DNA from: Yamagishiella unicocca
Lineage: Eukaryota; Chlorophyta; Chlorophyceae; Chlamydomonadales; Volvocaceae
Direction of reading: 5' to 3'
Assembly: GCA_003116995.1 (NCBI GenBank)
Contig: BDSL01000003.1
Coordinates: forward strand, 2,542,001 to 2,606,000
DNA length: 64,000 nt
A program made the position numbers and the translations under genes. The notes below the pieces were generated by a model that did no database searches, was not told the DNA's origin, and saw only the letters and a program-made list of their open reading frames with translations. Position 1 is the first letter of the stretch. Every line of letters starts with the position of its first letter. This document shows, in pieces, positions 44,130-55,900 of this stretch.

Positions 44130-46906
44130 TTGTCGGATTTCACCAACCCGCCCGCTAGTCGATTAACGCGTAGTACCACAACGCATCTGCTGAGTTCTGC
44201 TGTGAGCTACTATCCTACACCAACCTAAGCTCTGGTTTCTGGCGCAGCAACCCGGCGCGGCACACGCCCCGCACCTCGCTCGCCAGAGCTTCACGGCGAT
44301 TATCCAGCTGCAACACAGGCATCTTTGGTGTCCTTCCTCCAGCTAAGTTACTCAGTTAATACCTCGTCGCATAGCCGAGCAGCCGTTGCGTGAAAGGTGG
44401 ACGGCAAGAAGTGTGCAGAACTTGCTAGGGCATAGCTATTAAGCTGTGATAAGTCTATCTGTTCTACCCTGTGACGGCCGAGGATGCGCTGTGTGCCATG
44501 GTAATTACTGTCTAGGCTGTACGGCGACTCTACGGATGAGTCCGGCGTGGACTGTGACGAAGGGCACAGTCCGTCACAAATCTTCACATATAAACACGCT
44601 ATGAACGATGTGTAAGGTGAGGTCGGGGCATCGGTGCTTATGAACCTGTTTCCACAGTTACGAACTGGCCATTACAGCAGTCCGTGCGCACCAGTCCAAA
44701 CCTTCACCTTTGCGTCTATTTCACCCGTATCCATCAAGACATACATGTGTTTATACGATATCGTCGAAACGGGTTGCGGACAGCAGGTTGCACTGAAAGT
44801 ACGGCCCACGCAGCAGTGTCTATTGGCGACAAAAGGTTGAACTCAGCACCTATGTTCCGAGCCGCGACTGCTCTGAGCGCACGATTTCGCAGCTGCCATC
44901 TTAGAAGACGTACTGTACTCCAAACGTAGGAGGCCGTCGACTTGTCGCAAATTTTGAACGCGGGCAGCTGCTGAGTCCAGCAAGTAGCTGCGGTCCTTGC
45001 CCCTCCTGTACATAGCACCCAAGAAGGCTTCCTCAAAACCATACGATCCAGCGCCATAGCTTCTAAAGGCGGCAACCTCAGTCGTACGCCCTAAACCTCA
45101 GAAATTGCTGAACCTTACGAGCTCCAACAGCTGAATCTTACGTAACCTTAGATCATTGTCATTTAAGCTAAATTATCAAAGCAATGAAGCCATCAATGGG
45201 GCCCGCAACAGCATCTGTACCGTAACACTTTTCGTAACGTCTCACTTTTCCGCCGTACCAGTCAAGGCTCCCTCGCCCCTCCTGGTAACTGTAACGGTGT
45301 ACTCACAGTGTCATTAAGCCCAATACACTCAAGACAAGAAAAGGACCTCATGTCCGTGGCCCTGGTCTCGCCACGCGAGAGCTGGGGCTGAACCCCCAAC
45401 AGACGCCCCGATCCAGGCCCCGAAAAGCACAAAGGCGCCATCCCGCCCAAACAGCAGCCACGACGCGACAGGCACCGCCAATCGACGCCACGGCCGCCAG
45501 GCACCGCAAAGCGAAACGCACATCCCGCACGAAACAGCGGGCAGGAGTTCGAAACAAAAAGCCCGTGTAGAGCAGCCGGAGGACGCCCCCCCCCGACGGC
45601 GGGCCAAATTCGATTCATTAGGCTATCCCGATTTTGGTCAGGGGTTGCTGCCGGATCTTTACCCTCGATGTGTTGATTGTTGAAACCTCCGTATCCACGG
45701 ACCTCGGTTGAATGCATGAGGTCAATTCCAAAAGGGCAGGGCCGCTACGTAACATGTAACATGGTCCGGCAGAGTGTGGGCAAACAGAGCCAACATGGCT
45801 CGGGAGGCAGAGCCAACATGGCTCGGGAGGCAGAGCCAACATGCGACGGTACTCCTGCCAGCTCCTGCCTGGTGCCCTTAGCTGCCACTGCCCTTGGGTG
45901 CCGCTTGTCCGCCTGTCTGGCGCCTTCTGGAACGGGGCTGTTTTCCTGGTTCTCCTCCAGTGCGGTTCCCTCCGCTCAGCTGTTACTTTTATCTGTGACC
46001 GAGTTGGTGGCTGCACCTGGTGCGCCATCTGCCCGGTTTTGCGTTCCCCGTCTTCATGGCCTTGGTCGGTTGGGACTGCCCGTCGTGCTGACGTTCACTG
46101 CGCTGACCGGCCCTTCGGGAGGGGCGTCCTTTCGCGGGTGGCTGGTGCCCGGGGACGCCGGGGGTTTCTGTCCCCGGCCCGACGGTCCAGGCTGCTGGCT
46201 GGTCCAGGCTGGTCCCGCCTTGTCTCCGGCGGTGGGCCTTGGGGTGCCGAGGGTGAGCCCCTTTTTCGTCGGGGCCTCACCCTCTTGGGCGCGGCGGAGC
46301 TTTTCTTGAATTCCCCTGTGCCTTTTGGGGCGTCCGCTGGTTGGTAGCGCTGATTTGCCTTACAATGACAGTACAGGTCTCGGTTTGGGCCCCCCTGGGC
46401 TTGCCCGGCTCTCTATGCTTTTCGCGGCTTTGCTGTGCCCTCGGGGGCGTCTGCTGCGATCAGCCCCGGCCCTAATAGGGTGAGGCCACGGACATGGGTC
46501 GCTCTCCTTGTCCTGGGTTGACCGGGCTTGAGGACAGTGTGGCATCTTAATATTGTACGATGAGCAGCAAGTCTGGGTGCAAAAGCCAGGAGACCAGGCC
46601 ACCTCCCCACAGCCACCTGCCGCCGCTTCCTGACAAACAAACGCATCACCGCCCCGCCGGTATCGCCCTCTCCACGCTCTCCCGCCCTCCACCTCCATGC
46701 GCCAACTATCCTGTCCCGTTGCGTAAAACGGTTTTTATGCCCCCCTCCACAGCCCACAAAGTAGGCGTCCGCCGGCCATGCGCCAACTATCCTGTCCTTG
46801 TCGCGTCGACGGTTTTTATGCCACCCCCCTCCACCGTAGATTTCCCCCTCCCGCCAGGCAGCCCCCCCTGGCATCGCGGCACAGCCCCACACGGCGGCGC
46901 GCCCTC
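44130..46906. other. Intergenic region between the BTB-SBP and AXDND1-like genes
   Basis: This AT-richer stretch should contain the BTB-SBP promoter (right next to 44130) and the 3' UTR of the AXDND1-like gene. A TATAAA (44589-44594) precedes a 66-codon plus-strand ORF (44640-44840) with TGTAA at 45290; this could be a small gene but has no motif. Minus-strand ORFs of 79-151 codons (44348-44587, 44734-45075, 45262-45717) are unrecognised. A 23-bp repeat cagagccaacatggctcggg occurs about three times at 45784-45842. Two C-type modules lie at 46690-46820. Confidence 0.4.
46360..46364 (-). terminator. Candidate TGTAA poly(A) signal of the AXDND1-like gene
   Basis: The minus strand reads cattgtaaggc about 545 bases beyond the stop codon at 46907, a plausible chlorophyte 3' UTR length. 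Confidence 0.35.
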
Positions 46907-49900
46907 TCACGGCGCTCGCTCCGCCGGCGGCTCCTCCTGCGCTGTTGTCTCCGAAACCACCTCGGGCGGCGCCGGCGGCGGCGATAGCACCGACGACTCC
47001 TGCGGCAGCCCCGCTGGTTGGGCAGTGACGGGTTGTGCTGATTCCGGTGCTGGTTCCGGTGCTGGTTCCGGTGCTGATTCCGGTCCCGGAGCTGGTGCGG
47101 GTGGGGGTGTGGGGATTGAGGTCTGCGAGCCTTCGGCCTCGGGTTGAGCCATCGGCGTCGGCGCCGCCGGCGCTCCAACCGCTGAAAGCGAAAGCGCTGC
47201 CGGCGCCGCCGGCGCTCCAACCGTTGAAAGCGAAAGCGCCGCCGGCGCCGCCGGCGCTCCAACCGTTGAAAGCGAAAGCGCCGCCGGCGCCGCCGGCGCT
47301 GCAACCGTTGAAAGCGAAAGCGCCGCCGGCGCCGCCGGCGCTCCAACCGTTGAAAGCGAAAGCGCCGCCGGCGCCGCCGGCGCTCCAACCGCTGAAAGCG
47401 AAAGCGCCGCCGGCGCCGCCGGCGCCACAACCGCTGCGGCTCCCTGCTGCTGCTGCTGCCCCAAAGAGAAGACGACACCTCTCTTGCTGGGCGTGCTGAC
47501 GGTGTGTGGTGTGGGGGTGGGGGTGGAGGCCACTGAGGCTCGGGCGCTGGCAGTTGCTGGCAGGGGGCTGCGGTGCAGGGGCACGGGGCCGGTGGCGGAG
47601 GGGATGACCAGGGTCGGGCGGTCGCTGAAGCTGCCGCTGTTGAGGGGGGAGGGGGAGCTGGCGGCCTGGATCATCTGAGCAGGGGGGAGGGGGAGGGGAG
47701 AGAAGACCCGGTTACAAGACATAGGAGACGGAGGAGGAGGAGGGGGGGGGGCAAGGAAGAAAGGGGGCGAGTGAGCGGTGTTGTCGCACTGAAAGGGGGC
47801 GAGTGAGCGGTGTTGTCGCACTGAAAACAAGGACGACATTGATATGAATAAGCACACGCGCAGTATAAACTAGGGTGTATGATAAAGGGTTGGGGGGCGG
47901 GTTGCAAGGAAAACCCGTGTTAAGGGGTTGGGGGGGGAGGCAGGGGGGGTCGCACTAGGTGCCGCAGCAATGAGTCATGATGAGGAGCAGGCAGGGCACG
48001 TGTGGGAGGCAACTCGCCGCCGTCACTTGGGGGACAAGTGGTGCGTGCCGTGGGAGGCAACTGATGTGGGGTGGGGGTGGGGGGTGGAGACGCACATTTG
48101 CATGGGGTTGGGGAGGGCATATCACGGCGTGTGTGTATTATCCCCCGGCGAGCATCCATTGCCCGGACAAAAACACCCAAGCAAGCTGCCACCCCTCCAA
48201 CTCCCCTCGGTCCCGCAGCATGGGGCATGTCGTATGAAGCGAGCAAGTACGACCGCGCTGATCTCTCGGGGGCGCGGGGACGCCGGGCCCCTTGGGGAGG
48301 GGTTTCGTCACCCGGCTAGACGGCGCATGGGGGCACCAGGTGCACGCAACTTAAAATCTTCCTCCCCTCTCCGCCCCTCCGTGCCCCGCCCCGCCCCTCC
48401 GTGCCCCAGGTCCACCCCAGGTCCGCCCCTGGCTCTGGCCCTTTCCTACGTCATGTAACCGGGTCTTCCTGCTACTCTCCCCCGCCCTGGACTGCTCTCC
48501 GCTACCGTCCTCGCCTCCCTCTCCCTTGAATCCACTTCTTGCTACGACCATCCTGCACTTTTACGACCAGCGCCTCCTCCAGCCGCCTTTTTTCCGCTCA
48601 CGACTCAGTCGCTTTCGTAGCGCCATACTTTGGCTACAGTCAAGGTTGCCTGTCACTACGCCTCAGCCGCGCCTCCGCTCCTTCTCCTTGCCCCGCCGCT
48701 CCGCTGGACCACCACCTTCACCGCCCTCGGTTCGTCGGTCGTGGATTGGCGGATCCTCTTATAGACCCCCCTTTATAACCCCCCCCCTTATACCCCCCCC
48801 CGCCCTCCCCTACCTGCGCCAACGCCGTGGGTCTACCCGGTAGGTCCGGCGAGCGGCTGGCGCTCCGGGGCCGCTGCTGCGGCGGCGCCAGTCCCGCCCC
48901 GCTGCTGAAGCTGCCCTCACCCACGCCGCCGGCGCTGCTGCTGTAGCCGGGGTAGGGCGACATGCCCTGGCCGGTGTGCTGGGGGCTGGTGCGGCTGGTG
49001 GGGCTGGCGCTGCCGCCGGCAAGGGCGCGGAAGCCGCTGCCGGATCTGAAGGGCAGGGAGGGGATGGTCAGCCGCATGGCTGTGCGGCTGCCGCTCCAGC
49101 CGGCTGCGCCCTTTTCGCTGCCGGGTCGGGAGCGGCTGTGGGAGGTACGGGCCCGGGGGCTGCGGAGGGAAGGGGGAGAGGGGGACGGGGGGGAAGAGGG
49201 GGGGAGGGGGGGGACCCGTGGGGGAGGGGGGGGTGGCATAAAAACGGATACACAACATTGGGTATAACTAGCTGGCGCATTGTCTTCGGACACGTGTTTG
49301 CAGGCGCATGCTGGAGCACTTGGATTGGCTACCGAGAAACCTGTGGAGGTGGCCCGCCGGCGGCCGTTGAAAGGAAAACAAAACAAGCGAATGTGCGGTG
49401 GTGTGTGAAGCGTAAGGCGGCGAACCGGGCTGGCGGAATGGGGCCGGGACCTTGCGGGTGACGCGGCGGCGGGGGAAGAGGAAGAGATCACCGAGCCGCT
49501 AAAACCTCCAGGGCCCTAAAACCCTAAAACCCTAAAACCCCACCAATCGCCCGTTCACACCCCAGGGGCCGGCATAGCATCCACATCGCTCGCCTCCACA
49601 TGCCGTCATGCACACACACACAGCGATCCTCATGAACTCCGGTTCCCTCCTTACCTCGCTCAGCAGTTTCGGCCAAGGGCCCCAACGCACGGATCGTGCC
49701 CGCCCCCCTCCAAACCCGCGGCCCCCCCCTGGTGTTGGTCCCTGCCCGGATTCCCATCCTTCGCGGCTCCGGCACCGCTTTTCAACCCCCTCCCCTCCCC
49801 TCCCTGGACTCACCCCACGGTGGCCGCCGCCAACGACGCCAGCAGCAGCCGGAACGTCAGCCATGCCGCCGCCGGGTCCGTACGCTCGCCGTACACTGCA

Positions 49901-52900
49901 CGGAAGTGACCGTACTGCGCCTCCAGCTTGGCCATCTAGAGGGGGAAGGGGGGTTGAGATGGGGCCGGGGGGGGAGGGGTCCTCAAGGGGTATAGGGTTT
50001 GATCAGCGCGGGTTTGGGAATCTGCGAAGTCGGTCGGTAACCGCGTCCACTCACGGCTCGCCGCATGTGCTCCCTTTCCAACCCCCCCTCCAACCACCAA
50101 CGGCTCACGCCCGCTCCCACTCCATCCCGTCAGCCGACCCACCCACTCCAACCTCCTATCATTTCCGCTCTCAACAAACCCACCGTTCCCCCCCCCCCCA
50201 CACACACACCCAGCGCCCACCCACCCAAACCCGCTGCCTCTCCCGCCACCACAAGTGGGAGGGAAAGGCAGCGACTTCCTAGTCGGTGCCGACCCGCGGG
50301 CTTTCCTCACCCCCCCCAAGATCCCCCTCCCCCTTCCCCCTCCCGCCTCCCCCCTCCCGCCTCCCTCCTTCTCCTCCCCCCTCCCACCATCGCGTGGTCC
50401 ATCGCCATGGCGCTGTTCAGCTCCCGAGCCGCCGGACCCAGCTCCAGCCCCGGCAGCGCCGCCGCCGCCGCTGCCGCCGCCGCCGCCTGCTGCGACGCCG
50501 CCGCCACCGCATTGCGCAGCCGGTCCAGCAGTGACGTCACCTGCTCCTCCAGGGGGGGGTCCAGACCCTCCAGCGCGCCGTCCAGAACACGGAGGAGAGT
50601 CCTGCGGGAGCGCGCGCGGGGGGGAGAGGTTGTGTGTGTTTTATAAATGCTGGTTGTGTGTGTGTGTGTGTATGTGTGTATGTGTGTATATGCGGGGCAG
50701 CCGAGGGGCAGTCAGGGGGGGGGGTGTCGGGCGGGAGGGTGGCGAGAAGATGCGGTGACATCGACATAGGAAACGGAGGGCAGGATGCGGCCCCCACCGG
50801 GGTGTAGGGAGGGGTGTCCCGGGGTGTATTGCGGTGCATTGAGGTGTGCGACCTGAAGCCCGGGGGCAACGAAAGAGCTGACTGGCGGGGGGTAGGGGGC
50901 TAGGGGGCTAGGGGGCTAGGGGGCTAGGGGGCTAGGGGGCTAGGACGCACACGCACATATACACACACACACGCCGGCTCTCCCCGGCCCACCTGTCAGC
51001 GTCTGACAGCCCCACAACGCTGTCCTCCCGCCGAAGGTTCGACACCGCCCGCGACGAGCCGTACGGCGCCGTCATGGATCCCGCACTCGCCGCACTCGCC
51101 GCCGCCGCCAGCACGCCGCGACTCGCGACGCTGGCGCTGCGGGACACGATGCCGCCGCCGCCGCCGCCGCCGCCCCCCGCCGACGAGGGCTGCTGCACCA
51201 TGAAGGACCAGTGCGGCGGCGAGCGGCTGCCGCCGCCGGCGGAGGTGGACGCGGGCCCCCCCGCGTCCACCCGCCAGCGGTCCCAGCCGAAGGCCCGTGC
51301 CACCGATAGGAACGTCTCCACATCCACCAGCGACTGACCGTCCGACAGCCGCCGCATCGCCTCGCCGTACATCTTGGCGCACGTGCGCTCGCCGCAGTCC
51401 GGCATGAGCTGTCGTACGATGGCGACGAACTCGTCGTACCCGATGAAGCCGTCGTCGTCGTAGTCGCCGGCGCGGAAGAGGGCACGCAGGTGGGCGGAGT
51501 TGCGCTCCCACTGCCGGGGGGGGAGGGGGGGGATCAGAAAATAAACACGGTTACTCGGTATGGGAGGTATAGCTGATGCACAGCCTTCGGACAACTGGAC
51601 GCGCGCGCATGCTACTGGACTGGGGGGAGGGGGGAGGAGGCCCGGTTACACGACATAGGTATAATAGCCGGCGCAGAGGCACATCGGACACATCGGGGAG
51701 AGGGACCCGGTTACACGACATAGGAAACGGGGAGGGGGGAGGGAAGCGTGGGGGAGCCGGGGCGGCATTAGAAATGTGTATTCATCATAACAGGGGGCGG
51801 GGCGAGAAAACCGGTGGTTAGGACGTTTTAGGAGAACCGAGGAGGAGGAATCCACTGGGAAACGGGGCCGTGGTCGGACGGGTGTAGGGGAGAGGAAAAC
51901 GAACAAACTGCTGGCCGAGTTTGCGTTGGTTGGCATTTGGAGCGGGAGGACTTGGGTTGTGTGCTGGGCATGGTGGCGTCGAAGCCCGCCTCCAGTGGGT
52001 GGGGCTGGGGTGGGTACGGGGGGGTTTCGAGGGAGACTCGTGGATGCCAGAAAAACCCGTTTAGAACAGGCGTTTTGAGATGCATGCTGGAGAACTGGGT
52101 TAAGGATACTAAAGCCGACGGTACGGGGGGGGGGGTACGACGTTTTGGACGGGGAATGTCGTGCGGACAATCAAGACTGCAAAACCCAGCCAGCTAGCAG
52201 ACGAGCGCGCAGAAACATTCGCCACTTCCCCGAAAACCTCCGCCTTTGATGCACCGGGGTGTGTGTGTATGTGCGTGTGTTTTCGGGACATCCCCTCCCC
52301 CTTCCTGTAACCCCTCTTCCCCCCGGGCCCCCCTCACCCTCTTTTGGTACTCCGCCATGAACAGCGCCACCAGGGGGTCCAGGGGCACCAGCTGGCTGTC
52401 GGGGTCCGTCAGCGGGTCCACGGCGCGAGCCAGGAAGGCCACTGCGCCATCCAGCTCGTTCAGGTACCTGGGGTGAGGTGGCGGTGGCGGTCGCGTGTGT
52501 GCGGGTTGCAAGGAAAACCCGTGTACGAAACCCGTGTGCGTGGGGGGGGGGTGAGATCGCGTGGAGGGGGGGGATAGGGTTTGAGAGAGCACGGGGGTTT
52601 GGTAAGTCTACGGTAAGGGTCGGGGCCGATTGTGATCGAGCAGGACTTGAGGTAGCATCCGCCTGCCTTCCGTTTATACCCGCTACCTGCGTTTACCCCT
52701 CCCCCCCCGTCCCCGTCGTGTAACCGTCCCCGTCATGTGAACGCCAACCGAACGCCAGTAACAACCACCGCATCGCTAGGCCCCAAACCCCACAACAGCT
52801 TCACCCCTCCCGCCACGTGCACCCACATCCATACCCACACCCACGCGTTCCAAAACACACACGCCGCCGCCGCCGCACCTGAACACCGCCTTCGTCGCCT

Positions 52901-55900
52901 CGGGCAGCACCGTGGCCTTGATCGCCACCGGCGGCATGGCGCCGTCCTCGCCACCCGAGTCCGGGAACAGCGACACCAGGCTGTTGGGTGCCGCCAGCTG
53001 AGTCAGGACCATCAGGTAGAACGACACGTGCGGCGTGGAGTCCACCTGGTCGCCCACCTCCACGAGGCCTGGCGGCGTCGGTTGGTTGAGAGGGGGGGAA
53101 GAAGCGGTTGGTGTGTTTGCGGTTGGTGGTTAGCGGTTGGAGAGGGGAAGGGCACCGCACTACGGGTGGGGGGGGGTGGCTGAGGGCGGCCTGGGGGGAG
53201 GGGGGGTGCGTGCGGTCGGGGGGGGGTGCGGGGGTTTCGGAGCCGGTCCTGGTTAGGGAAGATGGAGTCAGCCGGCGGCTTAAGTACAAGGGTTGCAACC
53301 AATGACCAACGACACACGCCACTGTGTGTTTTTGTTGCGCTCCCCACGCAAACCCTTCCTAACAACAGGCGCCGTCCCGGAGCCACAAACGCTCCCTGGG
53401 CCCCCAACCTCCAACCCTCCCACCCACCCAACCGCCCCCCCGGCCCACCTGTGAACTGCCCGAACCAGCGAATGCGAACCGACGACCTGTAGTGCTGCCG
53501 TACACTCGCGATGAGGTCCAGCAGGTTGAGCTCCGCCAGGTTTCGGAGCCCGAAGCGCGTCATGTGCCACTCCACAGCGAACTCGGCCAGCCGCAGTCGG
53601 GGGTTGCCTTCGCGGTCGCTCACGGCGTCGGCTTGGACCTTGGGAGGAAGAGGGAGGGGGGGGCGGGGATATTGTGGTTTCGGGGGGGGGGAGGAGGTAT
53701 GTGGTTTCGGGGGGGGGAGGAGGTATGTGGTTTCGGAGGCGGGGGGGAGGTATGTGGTTTCGGAGGCGGGGGGGAGGTATGTGGTTTCGGAGGGGGATGG
53801 CGAGAAGACCCGACGACACGGTTTCGGAGGCGGGGAGGAGGTATGTGGTTTCGGAGGGGGATGGCGAGAAGACCCGGCGACACGACACGGAAGACGGAGG
53901 CCAGACACTCAGCCGGCGAAGAGTTTTCGGACACGCGCTTGCGGTGTGTGTTTCGGGGGGGGGTAGGTGGAGGGGAGGCGAAACCCGTTGGGGGCAGCAT
54001 GCATGGGAAAGCCGTGAAAACAATATTGGCACGACAGGAGGACGAGGGGGGTAGCACCGTGGGCGGCAAAGGTAGGCGCCCCAGCCGGGCCGTCTCCAGC
54101 CTTCGGTGCACCCCGCGGCTTCCCCGTTCGCCATCCCAGTTCTCGGCTTTGCACTCCATATATAGGTCAAGTTTTCTTCTTCTTCACTGCACCCACCGTC
54201 GTCGCGTTCGTGTGTGTCGCATGCGCGCGCGTCCCGGTGTCCGATGGCTATGCACACGCTACATATCCCCAGTCGCGTTACCGGGTCTATTATTGTAACC
54301 CCCGGAGGGATGGCATAAAAACCGTTTACACGACGGGGGGAGGGTTTTACCAGCTTCCATTGCCGTACACACCTTGTCGTAGTAGATGGCGGAGATGGCG
54401 TTGATGGTCCAGGGAGCCCCGCGGACGCGACCTGGCTTCTCGCTTGAGATAAGGCCCTGAAGGGCAGGCCGAAGGGGGGTTACAAGTAAAGAACCGGTAA
54501 CTCGACTGGGGTAATGTAGTTGGTGCAGGCCGAAGGGGGGGGAGAGGGGTATTTGGGGCGGGGGAGTCGGTGGTGGATGGTGAGCTCCAGGTTTGAGGGG
54601 CCCCTAGCGGGATGGTGGTGACGGGGGGGGGTGCTGTTGCGAGGCGTAATGCCCCAGGTCCAAGCGTACACGACCAATATACTCTTGCGCTCCCTCTCCT
54701 CCCTCCTCCCTCCCCGCACCCCACACCCCGCACCCCGAACCGACTTTTACTTGTCGCTTGCCCCGCTCTCCCCTCCTCCCCTTCCCTCCCCTCCTCCCCC
54801 CTCACCCATCCAGTTCCTCCCCACCTTACCCCCTCCCCCCACCCGAAATACCCAGTAGTTTTCTCCGTCGGGTTACCCCATCGCGTGCAACCTATGTGTA
54901 TTTCCCCTCACCTCCCCCGCGTTTACCCCCCTCCCCCCCCCCGTGCCCCCCCCCCGGATCATCTTATCCCCCCCCGATACACACACGTGCACCTCGAAAC
55001 GTCTGCCCGCAACGGTTTTCCTCGCGTACACGGGCCTTCCTTGCACCCCCCGATACACACCTCGAAGTGCCCCAGCGCCCTGCGCCGCTTGCGCCCCTTG
55101 CTCTCTCGGACCTCCGTGACGTGTGGCGGCAGCCCCAGGCGGATGCGTTCCTCCGGCGTGAGGGCGCCGTAGCCCTGGGCGGCGAAGCGGGCTCGGATCT
55201 CCGCCAGGGAGGGCGTGTCGCTGCAGTCATCCTGAGGTGGGAGGGGGGCCGGGGGGGGTGCGTGGGGGGTTTAAAGAGAATCCGCGAATCCGTGGGGGGG
55301 GGGAGTTTGCAAGGAAAACCCGTGTACGACAGAGAAGTCGTTTAGGATAGACGGTGGGGGTGGGGGTGGGGGTGGCAGGGGGGGGAGGAACGGAGGGCAG
55401 ACACGGGGGGGGATGGAGGCGTGGGGGAGGGGCAGGGGCAGGGGCAGAGGGAGGACGGTTACATGGGAGGCGTGCAGGTTGGGGTCGCTGTGGGTTACGG
55501 AGCTGGCGGGTGGTGGTGGCGCGAAGGGGCTGCGAGCGAGGAGTGAGCTGGGCGGCGGGGAGAGAGGGAGGGGGCGGCGGCTGGGTGGGCGGCGAGGAAC
55601 GGAGGGTGTCGATTGCTGCGCTCCCCACCCAGTCTTCGGTTCCGGCCCCTATCACCCCCCCTGGCGCCAACTATCCTGTCCTTTTCGCGTCAACGGTGTT
55701 TACGCCAACCCCCCCCCGGGAGCCGGGCTTCACCGCGTCTCGCCCCACCATGTCCAGCCCATCACCGAAGTTCTACCATATGCGCTCCAGACGCTAACGC
55801 AAGTTCATGTTTGTGGCTTTTCCTCCAGCACGCCGTCGCCGGGCCGCATCCACAGGTCTTCCGGACAGTCACCCCAGGTCCCCCGGCACGCACGCTCGAA

